DNA of 64,000 nucleotides from Aerococcus mictus (GTDB taxonomy: Bacteria > Bacillota > Bacilli > Lactobacillales > Aerococcaceae). The stretch is taken from assembly GCF_003286595.3 (NCBI RefSeq), contig NZ_CP132985.1:930001-994000 (forward strand), given 5' to 3'. Positions 28,567 to 36,553 of the stretch are shown here, piece after piece. Numbering within the stretch: position 1 is the first letter of the stretch; each line of letters begins with the position of its first letter. The translations under genes and the position numbers were made by a program. Below the pieces are notes generated by a model, which worked only from the letters and a program-made list of their open reading frames with translations, made no database searches and was not told where the DNA came from.

Positions 28567-28697
28567 AATGGCAATCTGATGTAAGACGAGGATGTGTTAC
28601 TTAGCCCTGATTAAGTCTAGATGAAATGAAGTCTTCTGAATAATTATTTTCAGAGTAAGCAGTCAGTTCAATCTAAGTTAGCAGGGCTATTGCCATT
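28567..28697 (+). repeat. Structured intergenic element (nested inverted repeats)
   Basis: AATGGCAAT (28567-28575) pairs with ATTGCCATT (28689-28697). TAGCCCTG (28602-28609) pairs with CAGGGCTA (28682-28689), which abuts the first 3' arm. A small hairpin TCTGAA/TTCAGA (28635-28640 with 28649-28654) caps the structure. Between the 5' arms lie 26 unpaired bases. It separates the binding-protein gene from the permease genes within one operon. It may protect or partly terminate the transcript, or be a small non-coding repeat. Confidence 0.6.
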
Positions 28698-28724
28698 CAC
28701 TGACTAGTGTAGAAAGGAGATAAT

Positions 28725-29417
28725 ATGGTTAATTTTGATGTAAAATCCATATTCCCTTTATTTAAGGAATTGATACCATTTATACCAGTATCATTATTTA
28801 TATTAATTATTTCCTTTACCCTTGGCAATTTACTAGGAGTTATTCTAGCTTATGGCTTAGAGGCAAAGCAAAGATGGTATCAGCAAATAACGAAGTCTTA
28901 TATATTTATTATGCGCTGCACGCCACCGATAGTGATGATATTTCTAGTATTTTATGGTTTACCCCAGCTATTGAAGTGGTGGCTTAAGATTAACATTCAT
29001 GATTTCTCACAAGCAGTCTTTGTCATTATTGCCTTAACTTTGCTATATGGAGCCAATATTTCTGTTGTGTTCAAAGCAAGTTATGATGCGGTCAATAAGG
29101 GACAAAGGGAGGCTGGCTTAGCTTTGGGCCTGTCAGAAGCTAGGACTTTCTTTAGAATCATACTGCCTCAAGCCTTAAGGATTGCCCTACCAAATATTGG
29201 TAACTCGACGGTTTCTTTATTAAAAAACACTGCCCTAGCTTATACCATTGGATTAATTGATGTCATGGGGGCAGGACAATTATTTATTAATCGAAATATG
29301 GGTAATTTTTCCTTAGAAACTGATTTGGCAGTAGCCATTATCTATTGGATTATTGCTGGATTAATTATGGTTTCTATTCATCTAGTAGAAAAAGAAATTT
29401 CTAAAGGGGAGGTATAG
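28725..29417 (+). CDS. Polar amino acid ABC transporter permease 1
   Basis: The 230-residue membrane protein has about five helices and the His/Glu/Gln-type (HisM/GlnP) permease EAA loop, readable as REAGLALGLSEARTFFRIILPQA in the middle of the protein. This loop contacts the ATPase. It begins with an AAAGGAG site and ends four bases before the second permease, so the two likely form a heterodimer. Confidence 0.92.
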   Translation: MVNFDVKSIFPLFKELIPFIPVSLFILIISFTLGNLLGVILAYGLEAKQRWYQQITKSYIFIMRCTPPIVMIFLVFYGLPQLLKWWLKINIHDFSQAVFVIIALTLLYGANISVVFKASYDAVNKGQREAGLALGLSEARTFFRIILPQALRIALPNIGNSTVSLLKNTALAYTIGLIDVMGAGQLFINRNMGNFSLETDLAVAIIYWIIAGLIMVSIHLVEKEISKGEV

Positions 29418-29421
29418 GGCG

Positions 29422-30111
29422 ATGAATTGGGATTTTATTATTGATACATTTTTTGCTTCCTTAAAAGGAATTCCTGTGACCCTTAGTATTATGCTGGTAG
29501 CGGTATTATTTTCTATCGCCCCTGCTTTATTGTTTGCCTTAGCTTTACAGAGGGAGCTGCCAGTCATTAGTAAGTTTATTCAAGTTTACTTAGCGATCAT
29601 ACGTGCTACTCCCTTAATTGTTCTTATTCTGTTCTTTTACAGTTTACTGCCTAGTCTTTTAAATCAATTCACCAATTTAATTCATGTTAAGGTGGACGTC
29701 TTTAATTTTAATCCGATTATCTATGCCTACATTATCTTCTCCTTAATTGCGCTAGCTTCCTTAACCGAGATTTTTCGGTCTGCTTTAATGGCTGTTGATT
29801 ATGGCCAGTGGGAGGCAGCCCTAAGTGCCGGTTTAAGTCCTTGGAAAAGTTTTGAAAGAATTATTTTTCCGCAATTGCTTAAAGTTGCTCTACCTTCATT
29901 TATTAATTTGATTATTGAACTGGTTAAGGGAACTTCTTTAGTTTTTGTGATGCCGGTGCAAGATATCACAGCTATTGCAAAGACTGCAGCAGCCTATTCC
30001 TATAATTTTACCAGTGCTTATATTGTTATCTTTGTTATTTATTTAATACTTTGTGGCTTAATTCAATATCTTGGACAGGTCATTAATAAGTATTATCTAT
30101 CCCATGCCTAG
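29422..30111 (+). CDS. Polar amino acid ABC transporter permease 2
   Basis: The 229-residue membrane protein is of the same family as the preceding gene. Its EAA loop reads WEAALSAGLSPWKSFERI, and the upstream RATPLIVLI segment is typical of HisQ/GlnP permeases. It presumably forms the membrane channel together with permease 1. The spacing to the neighbours is 4 and 9 bases. Confidence 0.92.
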   Translation: MNWDFIIDTFFASLKGIPVTLSIMLVAVLFSIAPALLFALALQRELPVISKFIQVYLAIIRATPLIVLILFFYSLLPSLLNQFTNLIHVKVDVFNFNPIIYAYIIFSLIALASLTEIFRSALMAVDYGQWEAALSAGLSPWKSFERIIFPQLLKVALPSFINLIIELVKGTSLVFVMPVQDITAIAKTAAAYSYNFTSAYIVIFVIYLILCGLIQYLGQVINKYYLSHA

Positions 30112-30120
30112 GAGTGATTA

Positions 30121-30861
30121 ATGATGTTGAATGTTAAAAATATCCACAAATCCTTTCTTGGTCAAAAAATATTGAAAGGAATTGATTTAACGGTTGATTC
30201 CGGAGATGTGATTGCTATTTTGGGCCCTAGTGGGTCAGGAAAGACCACCCTTTTACGGTGCTTAAACTTCTTAGAAAAGGCAGATCATGGTGAATTTGGC
30301 CTCTTAGGAGAGCATTATGACTTAAGCAAAATTACTCGAAAAGAAATTTTGAAGATTAGACAACATATTGGTTTTGTTTTTCAAAATTATAATTTGTTTA
30401 ATAATAAAACGGTTTTAGAAAACCTGCTAGAACCCCTGGTTACAGCGCGAGGCTGGGCTAAGGATGAAGCAGTTGCTCGAAGTGAAGAAATCCTTGACTG
30501 GGTAGGGATGGCTAAACTCAAGGATCGCTATCCTAATCAACTCTCGGGAGGACAACAACAAAGAGTGGGGATCGCTAGAGCAATCGCACCTAGTCCTGAT
30601 CTCATCCTCTTTGATGAACCGACTTCAGCTTTAGACCCGGAATTAGTCGATGGGGTTTTAAATATTATGACTGAACTTGCTAAAAAGGGAACTACCATGG
30701 TCGTTGTGACCCATGAAATGTCCTTTGCTAAGAATGTTGCTGATCATATTATATTTATGGAGCAGGGAGAAGTGATTGAAGAGGGCGATCCTTACAGTTT
30801 CTTTAACGCTCAGAAAAATCAAAGAGTACATAAATTCCTCAATGTCTTAGATCGCTTTTAA
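30121..30861 (+). CDS. Polar amino acid ABC transporter ATP-binding protein
   Basis: The 246-residue ATPase has Walker A GPSGSGKTT near 35-43, the Q-loop FQNYNLF, the signature LSGGQQQR, Walker [13 protein letters not shown] and the switch His in VVTHEMSFA. All are intact, so it should energise the two permeases before it. An AGGAG site lies before the ATG. The neighbouring remnant at 31017-31207 resembles the last third of this protein, so a second such transporter once lay here. Confidence 0.94.
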   Translation: MMLNVKNIHKSFLGQKILKGIDLTVDSGDVIAILGPSGSGKTTLLRCLNFLEKADHGEFGLLGEHYDLSKITRKEILKIRQHIGFVFQNYNLFNNKTVLENLLEPLVTARGWAKDEAVARSEEILDWVGMAKLKDRYPNQLSGGQQQRVGIARAIAPSPDLILFDEPTSALDPELVDGVLNIMTELAKKGTTMVVVTHEMSFAKNVADHIIFMEQGEVIEEGDPYSFFNAQKNQRVHKFLNVLDRF

Positions 30862-30879
30862 GATGATGAGGTCATCAGA

Positions 30880-30919
30880 GGCCCGCAATAGCTTATTCGA
30901 TTAGCTATTGCGGCTTTTT
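30880..30919 (+). terminator. Terminator of the MtaA-like/amino acid transporter operon
   Basis: An 11-bp perfect stem (30883-30893 with 30903-30913) is followed by TTTTT. Confidence 0.88.
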
Positions 30920-31016
30920 AGATGAAACTATTCTGTTTATAAAACGTCTATTTTGTCATAGATCTCTTTGATTAATGTGGTGACTATACGGCTATGTGGA
31001 TGACGTTTTAAACTAG

Positions 31017-31207
31017 ATTAGCAAACTGGCTGACAAAGGCACGACCATGGTAGTAGTTACTCACTATATCTCCTTTGCCCGTCATGTTGCTGATCACATT
31101 GTCTTTATGGATCAAGGAAAAATCATCGAAAAAATGATTCGCTTACTTTCTTTCAGAAATTCCAAAGAGAAATAATCCAAGATTTTCCTGAGGCTATCGC
31201 TAGCTAA
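31017..31207 (+). pseudogene. Remnant of an amino acid ABC transporter ATPase (C-terminal third)
   Basis: From 31017 the frame gives KLADKGTTMVVVTHYISFA and then RHVADHIVFMDQGKIIE. This is very close to the C-terminal part of the intact ATPase at 30121-30861 (KKGTTMVVVTHEMSFA, NVADHIIFMEQGEVIE). Near 31130, in an A run, the frame shifts by one. The other frame continues DSLTFFQKFQREIIQDF to the stop at 31205-31207, matching the paralog's C-terminus. Walker A, signature and Walker B are absent, and stop codons precede the fragment. It is therefore a decayed gene. Confidence 0.85.
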
Positions 31208-31223
31208 TAAATGAGAAGACACT

Positions 31224-31264
31224 CAAAAAGCCCAAAGGTTTATCAAGTCCTTTTGGGCTTTTTG
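31224..31264. terminator. Bidirectional terminator before the ABC-F gene
   Basis: A stem of about 14 bp (31224-31238 with 31249-31264) has a ten-base loop and A/T tracts on both sides. It lies between the remnant and the convergent ABC-F gene. Confidence 0.85.
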
Positions 31265-31282
31265 AATGTTATTATTCACTTG

Positions 31283-32914
31283 TTAATCTTGGTATAAGGC
31301 GTTAACTCTAGCTTGAGTATCTTCATTGTTTAAATACTCTTCATAACCGGTATCAATCCGGTCAACTAAGCCGTTAGGACTGACATGGATCACCCGGTTA
31401 GCAATGGTTGAAAGAAATTCTCTATCGTGGGATGAGAATAATAGGACGCCTTTAAAGCGGATTAAGCCATCATTCAAGCTGGAAATCGATTCCAGGTCAA
31501 GGTGGTTAGTCGGATTATCCATTACTAGGACGTTAGCCTTAGACAGCATCATTTTAGAGAGCATGCAGCGGACTTTTTCGCCCCCAGATAGCACATTGAC
31601 GTGTTTATTCACGTCATCACCGGAAAAGAGCATGCGACCTAAGAAGCTTCTCAAGAAAGTATTGTCTTGTTCTTCAGGCGTCTTAGCGTATTGGAAGAGC
31701 CAGTTTAATATCGATTGGTCACTGTTATCAAACTCTTTTGAGGTGTCGCGTGGCAGGTAACTTTGACTGGTGGTTATTCCCCACTTGAAGCTACCAGAAT
31801 CCGGCTCCATTTCACCCATTAAAATTTGGAAAAGGGTAGTAACAGCGACATCATTGCGACTGACAAAGGCTACCTTATCATCATTTTTCAGGTGGAAGGT
31901 AATATTGTCTAACACTTTGACGCCATCGATTGTCTTAGAGAGGCCTTCAACGGTTAAGACGTCATTACCAATTTCACGTTCTGGTTCAAAGCCAACATAG
32001 GGATACTTACGGCTAGATGGTTGAATATCATCGAGTTCGATCTTATCGAGCATTTTCTTACGAGAAGTTGCTTGCTTTGATTTAGAAGCATTGGCTGAGA
32101 AACGAGCGATAAAGGCCTTTAATTCTTTAACTTTTTCTTCTTTTTTGGCGTTGGCGTCGGCTTGTAATTTGGCTGCTAACTCACTGGATTGTTTCCAAAA
32201 GTCGTAGTTCCCCACGTAAAGTTTAATTTTACCAAAGTCAACATCACAGATATGGGTACATACTTGGTTTAAGAAATAGCGGTCATGGGAAACCACGATA
32301 ACTGCATTAGGAAAGTTAATAATATATTCAGCTAGCCATTCGATAGAATCCGCATCTAAACCATTGGTTGGTTCGTCGAGTAAGAGAATATCAGGATTTC
32401 CAAAGAGGGCTTGAGCTAAGAGTACCTTAACTTTATCGCGTTCTTCGAGTTCACTCATCAGTTGATAGTGTTTGTCTTCTGCAATTCCTAAACCTTGGAG
32501 TAATTGAGAAGCTTCGGATTCAGCCTCCCAACCGTTCATTTCCGCAAATTGGGCTTCAAGTTCACCGGCGCGAATACCATCTTCTTCACTGAAGTCACTT
32601 TTTGCATAAATGGCATCTTTCTCTTCTCTTATTTGGTAGAGTTCTTTATTTCCCATGATGACTGTATCAATTGGGCTATATTCTTCAAAGGCAAAGTGGT
32701 CTTGGTTCAAGACCGAAATGCGCTCATTGGCTTCTTTACTGACTTCACCAGTAGAAGGGGCAATTTCTCCCGATAGGATTTTAAGGAAGGTTGACTTACC
32801 GGCTCCATTGGCACCGATGATACCGTAACAATTTCCAGGATTAAATTTTAAATTGACATTATCGTAAAGTTTGCGGTCAGAAAAATGTAGGCTAACATTT
32901 GAAACTTGTAACAT
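31283..32914 (-). CDS. ABC-F family ATPase (YkpA/YbiT-like)
   Basis: The 543-residue protein has two nucleotide-binding domains and no membrane helices. The first Walker A is GANGAGKST and the first Walker B is LLLDEPTNGLD. The linker region (about 240-300) is lysine-rich (KKEEKVKELKAFIARF). The second domain ends with LSGGEKVRCMLSKMML and VMDNPTNHLD. In the second domain the P-loop is unusual (SRNDVAVTT) and the residue after the Walker B Asp is Asn rather than Glu. These features fit the YkpA/YbiT branch. ABC-F proteins act on the ribosome; antibiotic protection is not implied for this branch. Confidence 0.88.
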   Translation of the reverse strand: MLQVSNVSLHFSDRKLYDNVNLKFNPGNCYGIIGANGAGKSTFLKILSGEIAPSTGEVSKEANERISVLNQDHFAFEEYSPIDTVIMGNKELYQIREEKDAIYAKSDFSEEDGIRAGELEAQFAEMNGWEAESEASQLLQGLGIAEDKHYQLMSELEERDKVKVLLAQALFGNPDILLLDEPTNGLDADSIEWLAEYIINFPNAVIVVSHDRYFLNQVCTHICDVDFGKIKLYVGNYDFWKQSSELAAKLQADANAKKEEKVKELKAFIARFSANASKSKQATSRKKMLDKIELDDIQPSSRKYPYVGFEPEREIGNDVLTVEGLSKTIDGVKVLDNITFHLKNDDKVAFVSRNDVAVTTLFQILMGEMEPDSGSFKWGITTSQSYLPRDTSKEFDNSDQSILNWLFQYAKTPEEQDNTFLRSFLGRMLFSGDDVNKHVNVLSGGEKVRCMLSKMMLSKANVLVMDNPTNHLDLESISSLNDGLIRFKGVLLFSSHDREFLSTIANRVIHVSPNGLVDRIDTGYEEYLNNEDTQARVNALYQD

Positions 32915-33105
32915 GATGATTCCTCACTTTTTTTGATGATCGAGTAGTTTCAGTCACTCATACTGACTAATCATAACGAATTAAAACTTTGATTGCAAAC
33001 AGTAAATGAGAAGAAAAAGCTCTAATTTGTCCTGATAAGGGCAGTGTGATATGATAAAAAATGTAAGCGATTTATATAAATACATGGAATGAAGGAAGTG
33101 ACCCA

Positions 33106-33753
33106 GTGAAATCAGTTGTTATCTTTGATATGGATGGAACCTTAATTGATACAGAATCCGTCTACCTTAAGGCCTATCAAGAGGTCTTTCAAGCGCGAGG
33201 AATAGAATTTACCGATCAGGAATATATCGACCAGCATGCCGGTCGCACAGCAGCAGCCTGCTTACAGGCCCTAGTGGAAAAAACGGGCAGCCAAGATTTA
33301 GCCAAAACGCTTTTCAATGAAGCAGAGCAAAGATTTGTTGAAATTGAGGCTGAATCCGGTATCGACAATAAAGCCGGTTTACAAGAGACTCTCGAGGCTC
33401 TTAAAGACATGGAAGTTACCATCCATGTGGCTTCTTCCAGTAACCGCTCAGAAGTGATTTCCAGGTTAAAAGGAGCTGGAATTAGTTCCTACATCGATGG
33501 TTTTACTTCTGGGGATGAAGTTACACATTCTAAGCCTCATCCTGAAATCTTTTTAAAGGCCTTAGAGAAGACGGGGCAAAGTAAGGATAGTGCTTTAATT
33601 ATTGAAGACTCCGTAGCAGGGGTTGAAGCTGGTTTTCGTTCGGGGATTGATACCATCATGGTGCCTGACTTGGTCGCAGCTAGTGAGAAAAATAAGGCGC
33701 AGGCGCTTGCCATTGTTGACCGCCTAGACGATATCCTTAACTATGTCAAATAA
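33106..33753 (+). CDS. HAD hydrolase, beta-phosphoglucomutase/phosphatase-like
   Basis: 215 residues from a GTG at 33106 behind a GGAAG site. The HAD motifs are motif I DMDGTLIDTE with both Asp, motif II ASSSNRS, motif III lysine in SKPHPEIF, and motif IV IEDSVAGVEAG. An alpha-helical cap lies after motif I, as in subfamily IA enzymes such as PgmB and Gph. The substrate is not determined. It is a single gene with its own terminator. Confidence 0.88.
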   Translation: MKSVVIFDMDGTLIDTESVYLKAYQEVFQARGIEFTDQEYIDQHAGRTAAACLQALVEKTGSQDLAKTLFNEAEQRFVEIEAESGIDNKAGLQETLEALKDMEVTIHVASSSNRSEVISRLKGAGISSYIDGFTSGDEVTHSKPHPEIFLKALEKTGQSKDSALIIEDSVAGVEAGFRSGIDTIMVPDLVAASEKNKAQALAIVDRLDDILNYVK

Positions 33754-33820
33754 GCTGACTAAAGCACTTTGCTAGTAGTATGAAATATCAGTAAATTGAA
33801 TAATTTTAGTCTATTTTATG

Positions 33821-33855
33821 CAAAAGCGACAGGGTTCTAATTCCTGTCGCTTTTG
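33821..33855. terminator. Bidirectional terminator between HAD and phosphatase genes
   Basis: A 13-bp perfect stem (33821-33833 with 33843-33855) has a nine-base loop. The stem itself carries terminal A and T runs. Confidence 0.88.
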
Positions 33856-33858
33856 TGT

Positions 33859-34428
33859 TTATTGAATTTTACTATCACTGGCTGATTGATTCATTGTATT
33901 ATTTTGGAGGTAGTGAATAATTTTATCAGTTCCTCGGTCAATTTGTTGGTAGGTGGTTTGAAAGTCTTTGGTTAACATCGGATCATCAACGTCAGCCTGG
34001 TCTTCAAGAAAATGAGAGAAGGGCACGATTTTAGAAAAATAACTTTCTCCCAGACGCTCTCTAGTGGCATCATAGATGGTAGTATCCATACAGATAATCA
34101 AATCGAAACGCTTAGCATCCATGGGCTTGAGAAGGCGACTCTTTAGTCCTTGATAGGGTATGTGATGTTCCTTGAGCAGCTGTATTACACGAGAATCCGC
34201 CTTATCACCATTGCGCCAATTTTCAATGGAAGCGGAATCAACTTTTATGGACTGCGAGAAGTGGGCTTGCTTAATTTTTTCACGTAGCAGGGCTTCTGCT
34301 AATGGAGAACGACAAATATTAGCCAAACACACAAAAAGTATGCTTTTGCCTTTTGGGGCAATTAATTTTTGCCAGTTAGACTTTAGCCGCTCTTTAAGCT
34401 TCTGCCAGTTAGGGGACTTAGTCGCCAT
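33859..34428 (-). CDS. Low-molecular-weight protein-tyrosine phosphatase
   Basis: The 189-residue protein has the C-x5-R-S active site C34-LANIC-R40-S. The conserved acidic part is DVDDP near the usual general-acid position. An N-terminal extension of about 27 residues has an imperfect repeat, NWQKLKERLKS then NWQKLIAPKGK, which normal members lack. The start overlaps the end of the upstream HAD gene by 11 bases, so the two phosphatases are co-translated. No tyrosine kinase or capsule gene is nearby, and the target is unknown. Confidence 0.87.
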   Translation of the reverse strand: MATKSPNWQKLKERLKSNWQKLIAPKGKSILFVCLANICRSPLAEALLREKIKQAHFSQSIKVDSASIENWRNGDKADSRVIQLLKEHHIPYQGLKSRLLKPMDAKRFDLIICMDTTIYDATRERLGESYFSKIVPFSHFLEDQADVDDPMLTKDFQTTYQQIDRGTDKIIHYLQNNTMNQSASDSKIQ

Positions 34429-35326
34429 AGGGTGCTTTTTCCCATTGTGTATTAGTCTGACTCAAATCCAAGGCTTTATAGATGGCATCAGCGACACCGC
34501 CTTCGGTATGAGGACCGGTGACATAGTCAGCAATTTCTTTAACGGCGGGATCAGCATTAGCCATGGCGAAGCTATAGCCAGCCATTTCCAGCATTTTTAG
34601 ATCATTCAAATTATCCCCAATAGCCATGATATTTTTAGGATTATAGCCATGGGCTTGGCAGTACTTGGCGACAGCCCCACCTTTATTGGCTGTCTTAGCT
34701 GAAATTTCCAAGTTTGACTTAAAAGAAGAGGTAATATAAATGTTATCATAGCGGTGACTTAATTCCTGCTGAATCGGGTGGAGGACTTGCGGTCCCTTTT
34801 CATGAATAAAGACTAATTTGAGGATGTGCTGGCCTTCTTTTTCAATGAGGTCAGTTAAATCATCAATATATTCAATTGAGTTAACCTCATTCGATTGACT
34901 GGCTCGACTAAGGGTTTCTTCAAAGCTCAATTCAGGAGACATTCTTTGAATCATATCTGCAATATAATGAAGGCGTTGGTGCTTTGAATTGGAGTAGACG
35001 TTCTTTGAAGTCATGGCTTCCATGTAATAACCATGTTCACGTCCGTAGAGAATAATCTCTTTAGCAACTTGGTCATCTAAGTCAATTTCATACTCTACCT
35101 CACCTTCTCGATCAAAAAGAATGGCACCATTTAAACCGATAATTGGGCAACGAATACCGGCTTCGTCTAATAGTACCTTGGCTTCGTGGAAGTTTCTTCC
35201 GGTAGCAACGATAAATGGGATACCTAATTGGTAGGTATGCATGATGGCCTCACGATTGCGTGGGTGGATGTGCATGGTCCCGTCCAACAATGTTCCGTCC
35301 ATATCAGAAACAATTAATTCCAGCAT
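34418..35326 (-). CDS. Cof-type HAD phosphatase
   Basis: The 302-residue protein has the Cof/YidA layout: motif I SDMDGTLLDG at the N-terminus, an alpha/beta cap in the middle, motif III K in TANKGGAV, and motif IV IGDNLNDLKML near 240. It hydrolyses sugar phosphates or flavin-type phosphates in other bacteria; the substrate here is not known. It has a good AAGGAG site and is the first gene of a two-gene unit with the tyrosine phosphatase. Confidence 0.9.
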   Translation of the reverse strand: MLELIVSDMDGTLLDGTMHIHPRNREAIMHTYQLGIPFIVATGRNFHEAKVLLDEAGIRCPIIGLNGAILFDREGEVEYEIDLDDQVAKEIILYGREHGYYMEAMTSKNVYSNSKHQRLHYIADMIQRMSPELSFEETLSRASQSNEVNSIEYIDDLTDLIEKEGQHILKLVFIHEKGPQVLHPIQQELSHRYDNIYITSSFKSNLEISAKTANKGGAVAKYCQAHGYNPKNIMAIGDNLNDLKMLEMAGYSFAMANADPAVKEIADYVTGPHTEGGVADAIYKALDLSQTNTQWEKAPYGD

Positions 35327-35433
35327 AAAAATCTCCTTTTTTATAAAATCCGTTATAACTATGGCTATTGTAACATTTTAAAAAATGGTAGACTAGGTAT
35401 AAGTTAAGCGATAAAGGAAAGGGGAAATCAAGC

Positions 35434-36108
35434 GTGCATACAATCATTAATAACCAATGGCAAGAGGCCTTAGATCCAGTTTTTGAAAGTCCTGCTTACC
35501 AAAGATTAAGAGAGTTTCTAAAAGATGAATATCGTAATCGGGTGATCTATCCAGATATGTGGCACATCTATGAGGCCTTTAAGTTAACCCCTTTTGACCA
35601 GGTAAAAGTCGTTATTTTGGGACAAGACCCTTATCATGAACCTCATCAAGCCCATGGACTAAGTTTTTCGGTACAGAAAGGTGTGGCGATTCCGCCTTCC
35701 TTAAACAATATCTACCAAGAGCTAAGCACTGATGTTGGTTTTCAACCTGTTCACCATGGAAATTTGACTGAGTGGGCCGAGCAAGGGGTCTTATTATTAA
35801 ACTCTGTTTTAACAGTACGCCAAGGCAAGGCCCATTCACATCGCGGACGGGGTTGGGAAGAAGTCACCGACTTTGCTATCCAACAATTAAATAAGCGTAA
35901 TCAACGGGTTGTCTTTATCTTATGGGGAAATGCGGCTAAGTCGAAGAGACGATTTATCGATGAAAATAAGCATGCCGTTCTAACTTCTGTCCATCCTAGT
36001 CCCTTATCAGCTTATCGAGGTTTCTTTGGGTCCCGACCCTTTTCGAAGGCTAACCAACTCTTAATTGAGAGTGGGCAAAGTCCAATTAATTGGCAACTTA
36101 CTGAATAA
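35434..36108 (+). CDS. ung: Uracil-DNA glycosylase (family 1)
   Basis: 224 residues from a GTG start after an AAGGGGA site. The catalytic block is G63-QD65-PYH with the activating Asp, followed by HGLSFSV. The leucine loop reads [11 protein letters not shown] and contains the catalytic His. The enzyme removes uracil from DNA for base excision repair. The length is normal. It is convergent with the copY-like gene, only five bases apart. Confidence 0.96.
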   Translation: MHTIINNQWQEALDPVFESPAYQRLREFLKDEYRNRVIYPDMWHIYEAFKLTPFDQVKVVILGQDPYHEPHQAHGLSFSVQKGVAIPPSLNNIYQELSTDVGFQPVHHGNLTEWAEQGVLLLNSVLTVRQGKAHSHRGRGWEEVTDFAIQQLNKRNQRVVFILWGNAAKSKRRFIDENKHAVLTSVHPSPLSAYRGFFGSRPFSKANQLLIESGQSPINWQLTE

Positions 36109-36113
36109 AAAAT

Positions 36114-36548
36114 TTACCCAATATCTTTGTGACACTCGCATTGGCCAGGGATGCAATGACAAGTGACAGTTGGGACAAGTTCTTTATCCTTTAGGGCTTG
36201 GAAAATATTGTCTTGCATGCTTTGGTCCAGATCACTTTGTTGGATCATGTCAATGATTAATTGATCGGCGTGGGTGCGACAATGTTGCTTGAGTAAATTA
36301 TTAATATCAGCCACTTGGCTACTTGCTTCAGAAATTAGAGGATGGTAGAGATACTGTCCTCCTTTTTTTTCAGTCGCTAGATAGCCTTTATTGACTAAAC
36401 GATGTAAGAGGGTTTTGATGGTTGTGGGTTTCCAACCCGTCTTTTCGCTGAGGCTATCGATTACAAAACGACTGGTGGTTGCTCCTTGAGCCCAAATCAC
36501 CCGGAGAACTTGATGCTCACTGTCGGTTATGGAGTTTTTCTTTGTCAT
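36114..36548 (-). CDS. CopY/TcrY-type copper-responsive repressor (BlaI/MecI family)
   Basis: About 144 residues from the ATG at 36548; a GTG three codons earlier is too close to the AAGGA site. The N-terminal winged helix is of the BlaI/MecI type (PF03965). The C-terminus carries CHCIPGQCEC, the C-x-C-x4-C-x-C motif by which CopY exchanges zinc for copper(I) and leaves its operator. No copA, copZ or TACAnnTGTA operator is visible within several kilobases. The start lies five bases after the stop of the restored alpha/beta hydrolase frame, so they share a transcript. Confidence 0.88.
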   Translation of the reverse strand: MTKKNSITDSEHQVLRVIWAQGATTSRFVIDSLSEKTGWKPTTIKTLLHRLVNKGYLATEKKGGQYLYHPLISEASSQVADINNLLKQHCRTHADQLIIDMIQQSDLDQSMQDNIFQALKDKELVPTVTCHCIPGQCECHKDIG

Positions 36549-36553
36549 ATGCG

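Noticed and set aside
31283..32914. Antibiotic-resistance ABC-F protein
   Set aside because: Its length, degenerate second Walker A and the Asn after the second Walker B Asp fit the housekeeping YkpA/YbiT branch, so no resistance role is claimed.
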